DNA of 64,000 nucleotides from Fonsecaea monophora (GCF_001642475.1 NW_019173959.1:124001-188000), one strand, 5' to 3'; shown: positions 48,015 through 59,475, numbered from the stretch's first letter. Translations and numbers: made by a program. Notes: a model not told the origin generated them from the letters alone.

Positions 48015-49655
48015 TCACTTGCGTCTATCCGGAAGCGTCGCCGTCTGCGGCATCTCCCCAGGGACGACGCCTCGGAGGCGGATGCTGGCTCGCACGGTGG
48101 CGCCGTTGCCCATGTCGAATTTCTGCTGCAGCGTCTTGTCGGGGGCGTCGGCCACGGTGGCAAAGGGGATGTCGACGGCGCCAATCTCCTTGGTGCCGTC
48201 GAGCAGCGCGATGCGGAAGTTGTCCGGGCTGCTGCCCACCAGGTCGGTGGTAATGGGGAGTCGGAACGCCTGGTCAAAGGCCGGGTTGTTGATGTCGGTG
48301 CCGGGCGCGTCGGTCTTGACGGCGGTCTGGAAGCGTTGCGTCTGGCCCCACGTCACCACGACGCTGGGTTTCAGGTCCTCGCGCCGGCCTGGAATGCCAT
48401 AGGCCCCGGCCACCAGGATTGTCGCAATGCCCGAGAGCCGGCCGTCGCCTTTGTGGTCCGACGCGGTCAGGCTGCCGGCGTCGGCCACGTACTTGAAGAA
48501 CTGGCAGGAGATGGACACCCTGCCGTCGGTTTCCTGGCCCTTGTGCACAAGCGGTAGTTCCTGGCTGCCTCCGGCTAACAGAATCTCGCGGACCGTGGTC
48601 ACGGCAAGACCGACTTCGTCGTCTCCGTTGAGGTCTTCATCGAGCACGTCCACCTTGATGCACTGGTCGAAATCACTCACGACAAAGTCATGCGTCTCGT
48701 TCCACGACGGCCTGTTGGTGTTGTTCTTGGTGGCAGTCTTCCACGCTTCCTCGCCCCCGACCTCGACCTTGGCGTAGCAGTCTGGAGCGGCACCGGTCAA
48801 CTTGTTGAACAACTTTTTCGTGGATGACTTGGCCTCCTCTCCGAAGCCCCACGCCTTCTCCACGGTCACTCGCACCATCCCGAGTGGGTAGTGGTACGTT
48901 TTGAAGTAGTCGGCATTGGCGTCAAGCTTGACCAGGAATCGATTGGGGAGGGTGAACATGGAGTTGATGATGCCGAGAATCACCTTCCGGACCGTGTCAT
49001 CAATGATGGAGAAATCGGCCACGTTGGCAGCGCCTGTGAAATCAAGCTTGAGAACTGGTGGGTTGATGAATGATATCTGGGCGGCTCCGATCTGTATCCA
49101 ATGTCAATAGGGAGCACGCCAGATGGGCAGAAGAATGTGCGTACCAGTGGTATGACGTTTGTTAGAGGGCATAGAAGAATAGAAAGCCTTCCATGCAGCT
49201 GTACGCTTTCGACGCCCTGCAAGACGAATCAATGGACTGCGCCAGGCTAGCACAAGATACACTACTCACGAGGGCAGGGATCATGTCTGCATCCATTTCG
49301 ATGTCGGCTTTGCCAACCCAGTCGACGTTCAGATCGAGTTTGATGCCATCCACCTCTGTCTTTGTCGTCTTTGCATTCGACAGTCGTAGAGGTTCAGGGC
49401 CGAGATCGATCTTGGTGAAGTGCAGGGTGGCCAGCGGGCCAGGGAGCATCGTCTTGAACATGGGCTCGACGATCTCCTTGACCATTTTGCTACCGGCTGC
49501 ATTGATATTGGGCCACAACTGTCTGACCAGGTCGTTCAGGAACTCTGTCAACTTTAGAGGCCGGGTTCCCAAGAAATGATGTCCATCACATGCTCGTACA
49601 TACCCACTGATTCGCCCCCTCCTTCAGCAGTCAGCTTTTCGACAAGTCCGGACAT
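48015..49655 (-). CDS. SMP-domain and C2-domain protein (lipid-transfer type)
   Basis: Four exons (49655-49604, 49544-49270, 49216-49145, 49091-48015) splice in phase to 491 residues. The N-terminal 200 or so look like an SMP (synaptotagmin-like mitochondrial lipid-binding) domain: LNDLVRQLWPNINAAGSKMV, EIVEPMFKTMLPGPLATLHF, VESVQLHGRLSILLCPLTN, IGAAQISFINPPVLKLDFTG. A C2 domain follows (MVRVTVEKAWGFGE, CYAKVEVGGEEAWKTATKN, SWNETHDFVVSDFDQCIKVD, VLDEDLNGDDEVG), with Asp residues in the expected calcium loops. A second beta-rich, C2-like block occupies the C-terminus. Proteins with this plan (tricalbins, extended synaptotagmins and fungal relatives) move lipids at membrane contact sites, but no membrane anchor is visible here. 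The start MSGLVEKLT suits the family; the frame is also open upstream, see the finding on a possible fusion. Confidence 0.82.
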
Positions 49656-50016
49656 GATTGCTGCAATCGTGGTATTTTCGAGAATATTTTCACGGTGAGG
49701 CTCTTTAACTTGAACTTGCAAGTCAATACTATGCTGTGTAGGAGAAAGATGAACGCGCTGCCTCGCAGCAAGGAAGCAAACAACAACTGACGATGAGTTG
49801 GCACATGACGTCACCGGTCTTGGTGCAGACCATTCCGCCCGATATCTGTTGCCGCTCTAATTTCTCTCGTTTGTCTCGTATCCTGAAGTCAGAGCTCGAG
49901 CAATCAATCATGAAGCAGACCTCCTTGTTGACGTTCTCCAGTGGGAGCATTTGAGTTAGAATCAGGTTCTGTCCTGAATAGTATAATATGTACTTCAGTA
50001 ACTAGAAACACCAGTA

Positions 50017-51265
50017 TCACAGTTTACTAGTCACCTTGTCATCACTTCCCTGCCGCAGGACCGCACTGTCGACCCGTCTTCCCTCGTCGTCCTGCTCGGC
50101 AACCTCCAGGACGGGGAACTGCGCGGGCATGATGCGACGCGGTGTTGAGCCGGGCACGACGCTATACTTTGAGAAATCCGTCACACCTTTCTTACGCAGA
50201 AAGTCTTCATCTAGGTCGAGTAGGCCGTTGACCTCCTCGGCGGGAGATTGGAGCATGGCAAGGATAGCGTCAGAGTAGATTGTCTGTTGTGGCGAGAAGG
50301 AAGAACATTGTTAGATTCTGCCATGCTGTGATATGATACACTGACAAATAGTCGAGAAAGAAACTTACAGGTTTTCTTAGATCCTTGAAAAAGTCTGGCT
50401 CGCGATCCACTGAGCGTTGGGTCGCTGCTGATTCAATGGACTGGTGTAGTCACACACATAAAGTCAGTCAAGCTCTTCTTTTTTGACAGCAGCCGGTGTG
50501 TGATCCGAGGTGCAAAACAGTGATAGCAACGGCAGACATACCACGGCAGGCCAAATGCTCGTAATGGCCATTTCTTTCCGCCCCTGTCTCACAAAGTCCA
50601 TGGCGAGGCCTTTGGTCAAGACACTCATGCCCACCTTGCCCATAGCGTAGGCGGTCTTTCCCCGGAAGAAGCGTGAATATATGGGCGGAGACACCACGAT
50701 GATGCGTCCCTTCCAGCCCTGCTTTCCAAAATGAGGCAGCGCCGCTGATACCGCCGCGTACAGGCCTTGCGGATTGACTTGCTGAAGCAGCATGAAGCGC
50801 TTGACCGGGGTGGTCTCCACCGCTGACCACCAAATCGCCCCAGAGTTGTAGATCAGCACGTCTAGGCGGCCCAAGCGGCGTGCGACCTCGTCGACCAAGT
50901 CTTTGACGTTGTCCACATCCCGCACGTCGACAGGTAAGGCGAGTGCGGAACCACCAGCCTCAGTGATCTCCCGGGCTACGGTGTTGATGGTCGACGCTGG
51001 TGAGTTCGGGTCGGGCGGGAACGAAGATGCTGGTATGGCGCTAGCATCCGACGTGGTTTTGGCCGCGACGACAACTGTAGCATTTTGGGTTAGGAGGATT
51101 GAATGTCTAGACAGATGTACAACGGCGGTGGTACGGTCTGCCCGTGAATGGATATATGCATTACGTACCGAAGTAGCCATGTTGTGCGAGGTCGATGGCA
51201 ACTTGCCGGCCGATGCCCCTGGACGCGCCGATAATGAGGCAGACCTCCTTGTTGTCGGGGTTCAT
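50017..51265 (-). CDS. Short-chain dehydrogenase/reductase, HSDL2-like (322 aa)
   Basis: Four exons (51265-51169, 51074-50542, 50440-50369, 50283-50017) join in phase to 322 residues. The nucleotide-binding motif is at the very start (NKEVCLIIGASRGIGRQVA, the TGxxxGIG equivalent), then DVRDVDNVKDLVDE, IYNSGAIWW (NNAG equivalent), and the catalytic set Ser (VVSPP), Tyr (KTAYAMGKVG) and Lys four residues on. IESAATQRS with LRKPTIYSDAILAMLQSPAE and LDLDEDFLRKKGVTDFSKYS form the C-terminal block typical of hydroxysteroid-dehydrogenase-like protein 2. The animal SCP2 lipid domain is absent. It is likely an NAD(P)-dependent oxidoreductase, perhaps peroxisomal or mitochondrial; the substrate is unknown. 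The stop lies 361 bp before the start of the SMP-C2 gene on the same strand. Confidence 0.88.
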
Positions 51266-52003
51266 CTTGAAATATCTCTCTGATCTTTCTCGAGAGTTGG
51301 TCCAGCTAGCAGAGAGTCTTGCGAGGTTCAACTAGCGAAAAACACGTCTATATAAGCCATCAGGTATGGCCGTAGATGATGAGTGAGCGTGGGTGGATCA
51401 CTAATAATATTTCCCCAGATGCAACTGTTGGTCAGGGATCGCAGCCTGATGAGCCTCGGCTAGGCGTCGACAGCGTCTCGATTACCTCAATGCCAAGACG
51501 GGGATGAACCTGAGCCTTGGCAGGGGTAGAATTTCACGGCGGTACGTGCGAGGCTACAGACACATAACGTCTTTTTGCTCAAGAATCTATTACTCTCGCA
51601 GATCTAGATGGACTCTCCTGCGTCTCCTGATCCTATGTTGCGTGACTTTAAATACAACAGGGCTCCTTCCACAAACCTTGTGGCCACACTATCCTGCACA
51701 CTGCACCACGAGTGACGAGAAACCTCGTGGAAATGTTGCCATGTCAGTCTCGATACCTCTCCGCAGGTGGTCGATCAAACGTCTGCAACGCACACCTTAT
51801 ATCCAAGAGTGAGCACATGCGAGACCCGACAGAGTAAACTCTCGTTTGCTTGTTGAAGCAGACTGCGAACACCATGTCCAGGAACCTCCGAGTCTCGTCT
51901 GAGTGAGTATGATTCTTGAAGGTCCCCAGAAGGTCCTCACTAGGCAGGTCCTATTCCCCACCACAGCGAGCAAAGCCTTCTCCCAAGCCAGGATATTATA
52001 TAT
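51266..52003. promoter_or_regulatory. Divergent promoter, SDR gene and orphan gene
   Basis: Gene-free interval of about 740 bp between two divergent starts. It must hold both promoters. I see no motif strong enough to name. Confidence 0.5.
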
Positions 52004-53011
52004 ATGTACTCGAAGACCACCGCTATGTCAGTGCTGCCCAGTGCTCTCATAGACCTGACCACGCATCGTGCATCGTACTACCGTTTTTTGTCACAGCTCC
52101 CGTCTGTCGAACGACCCTTGGGAAAAATGGAGGCCGACTTTAATATTGACGACCTCTACCTATCTCCTGATAACGACGAACCTCAAGGCAGGTACGATGC
52201 TTCGTCGAATCCCATCGTTCCTCAAATGTTAAGCCCGAGCTCCGCGAGGGCGTACCTGGCTGCTCTGGGCATATCCTTTCCCGAAGATGGGGAAATCGCG
52301 ACAGATCCCCATTCACCCAGAGTGGATTTCTCGGAAGTGGCGAGTATTACTCGAGGATTTGATGCCTCGGCGGATCCCACCTGGCCCTTCGTCGACGACG
52401 GACTAGTATCCAGCTCAAATGATGGTGATGACAGTTCCATCTCCCACGAGGGATCACCCAGATTGGGCAATCCTCGACGTCTCGGCCAATTTGGAGATGC
52501 ACCACCAGCCCACTACATAGGGAATAACGACGCTGTGTTCTCCGACGAAGAACCTTACGACGCCGGCGCCAGCGCTCCCAACTACAGAGCCGCTTCACGA
52601 GACCTCTGTCTCGTCATCATCACCGACCTCCAACCCGAACACGGCAACGCCTACGCGCCAAAAAGGGAATACGTCACGCTACTCGAATTCAAGCTGGACA
52701 GACCCTTCACCAGACACCACATCAATCTGCCGCATGCTTCGCTCACTGTTCATCTAAGCTGGGACCACGTTGCGTGGAAGCCACAATATCAGGTCCGCCG
52801 GTCGTGGCAGGTGCCAGGCCACATGCACGAGGTACTGGTCATCCATCACAACCTTGTCGACACGCCTTGTATGGGTCCGTGTGCTCGGCGGTGTTTTCCC
52901 TTGGACTCCGAGGTTCAAGAATGGGTGGACGACAACCTGCGTCCTCTGAACGGGCATGGTGACGAAGAGGTTGTTCTTGAGCAAGTCAGTGGTGTAATGC
53001 GGAGAGGTTGA
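52004..53011 (+). CDS. Hypothetical protein, no recognised family
   Basis: A single 335-codon frame without introns. The N-terminal half is acidic and Ser/Asp-rich (DDGLVSSSNDGDDSSISHEG). The C-terminal half is more ordered: DLCLVIITDLQPEHG, YVTLLEFKLDRPFTRHHINL, VHLSWDHVAWKPQYQVRRSW, VLVIHHNLVDTPCMGPCARR and a helical end. This beta-rich pattern suggests a real folded domain, but I do not recognise it. The best initiation context is at 52127 (AAAATGG), giving 294 residues; the earlier ATGs at 52004 and 52025 are weaker. The gene is divergent from the SDR gene. Confidence 0.62.
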   Translation: MYSKTTAMSVLPSALIDLTTHRASYYRFLSQLPSVERPLGKMEADFNIDDLYLSPDNDEPQGRYDASSNPIVPQMLSPSSARAYLAALGISFPEDGEIATDPHSPRVDFSEVASITRGFDASADPTWPFVDDGLVSSSNDGDDSSISHEGSPRLGNPRRLGQFGDAPPAHYIGNNDAVFSDEEPYDAGASAPNYRAASRDLCLVIITDLQPEHGNAYAPKREYVTLLEFKLDRPFTRHHINLPHASLTVHLSWDHVAWKPQYQVRRSWQVPGHMHEVLVIHHNLVDTPCMGPCARRCFPLDSEVQEWVDDNLRPLNGHGDEEVVLEQVSGVMRRG

Positions 53012-53255
53012 ATTTGAGCAGCAGTCGGAAGAACTAGTGCTACGAAACGGGACAGTCCAGCACCACTTGGAAGTTTCTCACAGGAAAATTGGTGTACAAA
53101 TATCTGGTATTATTGGATGTTGCACTGTTATTGGCAATAGTCATCCTCACGCTCATGAAGATAGAACCACCTTCTCTTTGCCTGGTGGTTTATGACTCTT
53201 CGTACAGCTTTAGTATCAGAGTGCTATTCCTTTATTTTCTTCTTCTGGAACAAGC

Positions 53256-53900
53256 CTACAGCACGCGCGCGTCAGTTAGTCCTTTAACCAGATTCAACCC
53301 CCCCTCCGAGTAAACTCCAAAATTTGAGAATGGCGAAAATCAACAATGAATGACTTGGAACGAAATGTGACGACAGGGAATGGTGTTGAACGTACCAGGA
53401 ATCTCTGGCATCCACGAATCGCGCCTGCTGGTGAAAAACTCGCCCTTTGGCGGCAGATCGGTCGGGCGGTCGAGGGTGCCGTAGAAGACGTAGACGAAGT
53501 CGCCCGCGTTGGCCTGGGGGGTGGCCAGATTTTGTTCTCGCGTTAATAAACCATGACATACCAACACTCGATGCTCGATGCTCGACGCTCACAAGAACAA
53601 AGACGATTGTCCACTCACCCCATACTCCAACAACCCACTACCACACACCTTGCAAAACTCGCGGTGCAGGACCGTCCCCGCCCCGTTGTCCGCCTCGTGG
53701 ACCTGGACGGCGTCCTGGCCCTGCGTGACCCTAAAGCTGGACCGGGGGATCTTGCAGGTGATGCCGAAACTGCCGCCCGTGAACTTTTTGCAGTTGCCGC
53801 AGTGGCAGAGGGACGTGCGGGCGTCCTGGGCCGGGTCGTCCAGCCGGATCTCGTAGCGGATCTTGCCACAGTAGCAGCCGCCGGGGATGGTGTGGCTCAT
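53256..53900 (-). CDS. GFA/CENP-V family zinc protein (152 aa)
   Basis: Three exons (53900-53619, 53513-53396, 53314-53256) join in phase to 152 residues. The Mss4-like fold of the glutathione-dependent formaldehyde-activating (GFA) family is clear: GGCYCGKIRYEI (CxC), SLCHCGNCKKFTGG (CxxC with the extra Cys), then EFCKVCGSGLLEYG (CxxC), and the late block GDFVYVFYGTLDRP. These cysteines bind two zinc ions. Despite the name, most members do not act on formaldehyde, so the reaction should be left open. The last intron ends at TTGGAG; that acceptor is a little unusual, but the joined C-terminus (EIPGVYSEGGLNL) is sensible. Confidence 0.88.
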
Positions 53901-54488
53901 TTTGTCGGTGGTGTTCTTCGCTGCTGCGGCGGCTGGTCGAGGAAGAGAAAGGTCGTGCTGGAGATGGGGATGGTGATAATGATGTTCGTGATGTCGATGC
54001 TCAATCTATGACGTGGTAGACGTCGAGGTCGTCAAGACTTTGTATTTCCCTGGCGGTAGATCTGGAATGTCTGTGAGCACGTCTCAACAATCTAGCTGCA
54101 GAGGATACGAGTAGTGAAAGTTCGTGCCCTGGTGTCTTTGTCTACCTTATATTGATGCTTTGACGTCGACATGACGCCGAACGTCATTTGGTCCCTCATT
54201 CGTCATATTTCCCAATTCAGCCAGATATCCTGACCGCTCATTGGACAATATCCCTTCAGCCTCATTGGACGGAGATGCACCAAACACCAGAAAGAAATCG
54301 AGGTGTATTTCGGATTCATCACCAGGGGGTATCTATCTGATGCCTAAATGTGCTCCGTAAAAGTGACATGTCTCAATCAACGCTTGCGCAGCCAGTGCCG
54401 AACAAATCCCGCTCATGTAGGGCCCCAAGACTGTTCGTTCCTCCAGCCCAGGTATCTTTCAGTGAGTTGTAATTCCGTTCTATGACAA
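53901..54488. other. Intergenic region
   Basis: Promoter of the GFA gene and 3' region of the alanyl-tRNA synthetase gene, both on the minus strand. I see no gene. Confidence 0.55.
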
Positions 54489-57400
54489 TCATAGCTTGAA
54501 TTTCTCCAGATAATCCGTTGCCGCCTTCAACGCCTCGTCGATCTTGGACTGCTCTGTCCCTGTGCCGATGGCAACAGGTTCCTTTCCCCCAGCCTTGCCG
54601 CCGACAAGCTTCGACACTGTTGACGACCACTCGGGGGATTTCATGCCGGCCTTGGTGCCATTCTGTGGGATCAGTGTCAGCTAACTGGCTCCTATGTTGT
54701 TTGTGGAAAGGGAACTTACCTGACTGACAAAACATCCATGGTAGACCTTGCCTTCGGGATCTTTCTCATCCGCCACCATAATGTACACACTCTTGTCCTT
54801 CATCTTAGTCTGGACATGTTTGACCACATCTGGCACAAGTTTGGGATTCCCTCCAATCGGTAGCCTCAGCACCGCCGCTTGAGCATTGGGGGACTTCTCA
54901 AAATACTCTGTTATCGTGTCGATGGCTTTCTTCGTCTCCTCCTTCTGCAATTTCTTCTGCTGATCGAGGATCTCTTTGCTGATTTTCGAGAAGCGGTCTC
55001 GGAATTGTGATTTTTTCACCGCCGATATCGACAAGTTATTGAGTTCGAGCTGGATGGCCTTCGCTTCATGTTCCTTCGGCGTCCCGGATGGCATTTTCTC
55101 AAGCTTGTCCAGTTTCGCAGAGAAATCATCCGCCACGCGCTGAACTTCATGAGCGTCCTCTCCGGTGACAGCGATGATTCTCCGAATGCCTTTGGCGATG
55201 CCGCTTTCTTCGAGGATAACAAGGTCCTTGATATCGCCCGTGCTTCTGACGTGGGTGCCACCGCAGAATTCGATGCTGACCGTTTTCCATTTGTCGTCCT
55301 TGACATTGTTTAGAATATCATCAACTTCGACACCCACCGACACAACCCGAACGGGATCAGGGTACGTTTCGCCAAAGACGGCCCTGACACCTGAAATCTC
55401 ACGGGCAATGACCAAAGGCACATCCTTGGCATATACGGGGCAATTCTGCCTGATATACTCTGTCGATATGTCTTCGATCTTCTGCAAATCTGCGTCTGAG
55501 ACACCTGATTTGTGGCTGAAATCAAATCTCAACTTTTCCTGGGCCACTAACGAGCCCTTCTGTTCCACTCCATCGCCGAGGACTTCCCTTAGCGCAAAGT
55601 TGAGAATGTGTGTGCCTGTATGGTTGTTCCGTATGGGCCATCGTCTCAATTCATCATACTCTGAGATTGCCTTGTCCCCCACCGAGAAGTGACCGTACTT
55701 CATGTAGCCTGTGTGTAACACGTAGCCTGCATAAAGCTGGACATTCTCCACCTCCAGTTCGGCCTGTCCATCAATGACGATCCGGCCGGTGTCGTACTCC
55801 TGACCACCCTGTTCCGCGTAGAAGCAGGTTCGGTCAAGAATAATACCGACCTGATCGTCTTCGGGGATATTTTTGGTGTCGGAATGGAACTGCTTTGCGT
55901 GATATATCGCCTGGATTGTGCTGGTGATATTGTCCCTGCCGTATTTGGCGCTGTCGTCTGTTTTTGTCACACCGGGCATTTTCTCTAGCTGGCCCAGATC
56001 ATGCACATCGAGCTTGAGGACATCACTGGCCGCTTTCTTCTGCCCCTTGCTGGCCTCCTTGGCGGCCAATCTCGCGGCCTCGAATTCATTGTCGTCAATA
56101 GAGAGATTTCGTTCTTCAGCCATGAGCCGAGTCAGATCAACAGGGAATCCGAAAGTGTCGTATAATCGCCAGACATCGGCACCGTGTAGTTTTTTGAGGC
56201 CTTGAACCTGGCTCTTCTGCGCATACACTTCGAACTGCCGTTCCCCACGGTCCAAGGTCTTTGCAAAAGACAGCTCTTCCTCGTTGAGGATCTCCTTAAC
56301 TTCCTCCTCTTTCGCAACGATTTCCTTAAACATCCCACCCATCTGTTCCACAAGGGTTGGTACGATCTTTGAGAAGAAATCGCCGATTTCGACATTGAAG
56401 TATTTTCGAGCATATCGCGCACCGCGTCGCAGCACTCGTCTAACAACATATCCCCGTCCTTCGTTGTTGGGAATGCCGCCGTCGCTGATTGCAAAGGTCA
56501 AAGTCCGCACATGGTCCGCAACAACCCTGTATGCAGTGTCGATACCGTCGACATCCTCTTCGCCAAACTTCCCCGAGTAGGGTCTGGCGCCTGTCACTTC
56601 CTGAATTCGCGAGAAAAGCGGCGTGAAGACATCGGTATCGTAGTTGGACATCTTGTTCTGCAGGACACTGACCAGCCGTTCAAATCCCATGCCTGTGTCG
56701 ACGTGCTTGTTCGGCAGCGGTCGCAAGCTCCTATCCGGTTCTCGATTGTACTGAATGAACACATTGTTCCATATCTCCAGCACATTGGGGTCATCCTGGT
56801 TGACAAGACTGGCCGCATTGCGACCGCCTATGCGATCATAGTGAATTTCGGAACATGGACCACATGGACCTTGATCACCCATTTCCCAGAAATTGTCCTT
56901 CATGTTACCGGGTAATATATGGTCTTCAGGCACCCCGACACTCTTCCAGATCTCCTTGGCCTCTAGATCTGGCTCTAGACCGCCGGCTTCGTTTCCTTCA
57001 AAATAGGTGACATACAATCTATCCGGTTCCAGCCCGAATACGCCCGTCAATAGCTCCCAGGAGAACAGTATGGCCTCCTTTTTGAAGTAGTCGCCAAACG
57101 ACCAGTTGCCCAGCATCTCAAAAAAGGTATGGTGGTAGCTGTCCTTGCCGACGTCGTCAAGGTCATTGTGTTTTCCGCCCGCACGTATGCATTTCTGCGA
57201 GTTGACCACTCGTCTGTATTGACCTTCTTTGCTCGAGGGATCGACCGTCCCGAGGAAGATAGGTTTGAACTGGTTCATGCCGGCATTTGTAAAGAGGAGG
57301 GTCGGATCTGACAGAGGAACGACCGGGGAGGATTTGACTGGGTCACAAAATCAGCAATTGAACAATCGCAAGACAGAAGGGTGGCCATGAACTGACCGAA

Positions 57401-57811
57401 TGTGTGTCCGCGGTCCTCGAAGTACTTGATAAATGTGTCTCGAACTTTGGGGGCGGTCCACTCGTGAGTGGTCGTGGTGGGTGTCGTGGACGCCATTTTC
57501 GAGGTCGTGTGCAGCCGCACGATGGATGCCCGCAAAGCTCTGAAACCGCAGCAGATGGAAGAAATGTGAGCCTGTGACCGCCTTGCAGATGGGTTGACCT
57601 CTGTAGAACCACGTCGTTGCCGGCTAGCAGCGTGTCGTGGGAGGAGCGTGGAAAATTTGTGGGTGAGCCGAGTATTGGAGTCGTGAGTCAAGCGGGCAAT
57701 TTTTGAGAATCGAGGGGCGCAGTTCGCGGTGGTGTTGGTGGTGCCTGTGACGGTGGCTCGTCGGTGGACGCCCGCAGCGGCAGCTCTCAAAATCGCGCTT
57801 GGGTTCCGCAT
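54489..57811 (-). CDS. ALA1: Alanyl-tRNA synthetase, probable dual cytosolic/mitochondrial
   Basis: Three exons (57811 or 57496 to 57397, 57337-54720, 54662-54489) join in phase. From ATG 57496 the protein has 963 residues, the standard length. Class II motifs are intact: LSDPTLLFTNAGMNQFKP, QKCIRAGGKHNDLDDVG, HHTFFEMLGNWSFGDYF, MGDQGPCGPCSEIHYD, VDTGMGFERLVSVLQ. The editing domain has HTGTH and CGGTH, the zinc-binding HxxxH and CxxxH pair that clears mischarged Ser and Gly. The frame stays open upstream to ATG 57811, adding 105 residues that are rich in Arg, Ser, Thr and Ala with only one Asp and one Glu, like a mitochondrial presequence. The upstream ATG has T at -3 while 57496 has an AAAATGG context, so leaky scanning could make both forms, as yeast ALA1 does by alternative starts. 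Confidence 0.96.
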
Positions 57812-58210
57812 TCACCTCTCACTCAGGTACCTATTGATCACCTCCTTGGTTCTCGCACCTTCCAGCCGCCGACAATCCTTCTTTGTCGTTCCCGCCGAGA
57901 GTTGTTTCTGCACAAATAATTCTTCCACAAGTTGTGCTCCTCACTCTTCAGACAATGTCAAATTATGACCCTGACTGCGAAGCGAGCTGTGTACGCCGCA
58001 CCAGAGAGAAATGAGCAACAAATGAAAAGGGAAAGAGAAAAGCAAAGCGAAAGGCCAATCTTCGGAGAAAAGGTCACCTCCACCATACCATCCCGCCTGC
58101 AGTGTCTCGACTCCAGACCTCCCCGCCTATAAACTAAGGCAGCCTCACATCGAACTACTTGTATTACACCTGCAACTTCCACCGACTACCAGCGAAACCT
58201 CACACGACCA
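57812..58210. promoter_or_regulatory. Divergent promoter, ALA1 and unknown conserved gene
   Basis: About 400 bp between divergent starts; both promoters must lie here. I see no motif that can be named. Confidence 0.5.
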
Positions 58211-59128
58211 ATGGCTCACTATGCTCCTATCACGGCAGAATGGCATCCGTCCCTTGCAAATCAACACCGAAGCAATTTACTCAGTCCCGGCAAACGCAGG
58301 GCTGAAGACGAACTCGAATCTCAATCCAATATCTCGTCGCATTTCAAGAAACTCCGCCTAAATCACGCGAACGGCCATAGTAATGCCATATCATCCCTAT
58401 ATACGCAATCTCCCACCTTTTCGCCTTCAGCTACGACGCCGTCACTAGCTCAAGCCCGATCGATCCGGCCGAGTCCGCCGACGAGTCCTTCGACAGCCTC
58501 GTTCCGTCCGCATATCGCCAATACCGATGCTCGACCTGCTCTACCTCTTACCACGTCCAGTCAATATGCTAATGGACTACCTCCTCCTGTTCCGCCTCAT
58601 CCCACTCCCGTACCTCAGGTGCCAATGAAGCTGCCGACCCTCACGGATGCGGACTTTATGACCATCGACGATACCCCTCACAGGATTATAATACACGACC
58701 TGGAGTCAGAAATCGCTCAGATTGAAGCCGAGGAAGCAGCCCAGAACGCCACGATCTTCCTCTCAGATATAGACAAAAAGGTATCTAGTGTGCCGCAGAA
58801 GCTGCTCCAGTCTCGGAATCTCGATCGACTTCCTCAGCCAGTGGGACTGCCGCCCGAGAATCTGAATACAGCGCTAGTGCTATACAGAGATCCCAGCAGC
58901 ATATCCGTGCCAGAGGAGGATGATGTGGTCAGGAAGACTATCATCGAGGCGAGACGGAGGGCACGGGAAAAGACAGCAGAGGAACAGAGGGAAAGGGAAC
59001 GGAGAGAAGCAGAAGCTATGACTTTACAGCTTAATCAGAAGAGCGACGAGTGGGACGATGCAATGACAGACAATTCCTTCCGTGGGGAGGGAGTGGTGGA
59101 CGATCCAGACGCAATGGAAATAGAATAG
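58211..59128 (+). CDS. Conserved fungal protein of unknown function (305 aa)
   Basis: A single exon of 305 codons with a start at the end of a clear leader (ACCAATGG). The first 140 residues are low-complexity (Ser, Pro, Thr) with a basic patch (PGKRRAEDELESQ). The ordered core is KLPTLTDADFMTIDDTPHR, then DLESEIAQIEAEEAAQNATI, FLSDIDKKVSSVPQKLL, SISVPEEDDVVRKTIIEARR and a highly charged helix that looks like a coiled coil (REKTAEEQRERERREAEA). I know this combination as a fungal conserved protein without assigned function. The charged helix suggests protein binding. The acidic end (DDPDAMEIE) is typical of nuclear proteins. Confidence 0.76.
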   Translation: MAHYAPITAEWHPSLANQHRSNLLSPGKRRAEDELESQSNISSHFKKLRLNHANGHSNAISSLYTQSPTFSPSATTPSLAQARSIRPSPPTSPSTASFRPHIANTDARPALPLTTSSQYANGLPPPVPPHPTPVPQVPMKLPTLTDADFMTIDDTPHRIIIHDLESEIAQIEAEEAAQNATIFLSDIDKKVSSVPQKLLQSRNLDRLPQPVGLPPENLNTALVLYRDPSSISVPEEDDVVRKTIIEARRRAREKTAEEQRERERREAEAMTLQLNQKSDEWDDAMTDNSFRGEGVVDDPDAMEIE

Positions 59129-59475
59129 AGATTGCGGAGGAAGAAGTCCAGTCCCTGTTGTGATTGTTTGGGCAGTGCGGCTTCTGCAACACTGTCTGCA
59201 TGGGATTCTAGGCTTTGTGGTAGGACAATGAATCGTCCAACTCCAGAATCCGGGGTCTGGCTACATAGACATGCGCCTCTTAGATGTGACCTGGTAAACT
59301 ATGCGCCATAAAAAGATGCATATTCGTGACCCTTATGTCCTCTGTTGGGTGCAACCTGTTTTGGTGAGCTCCGCAACCTGGCTGATGAAACAATCCCCTA
59401 GTCTGAATCGACTGCAAGCTTGGACAACGTAACCGAGAATGTCAAGCCCCCTGGCCTGCCACAAGTCACCGTGCC
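59129..59475. other. Convergent intergenic region
   Basis: Shared 3' region of the unknown conserved gene (plus) and the RCR-like gene (minus). I see no gene. Confidence 0.5.
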
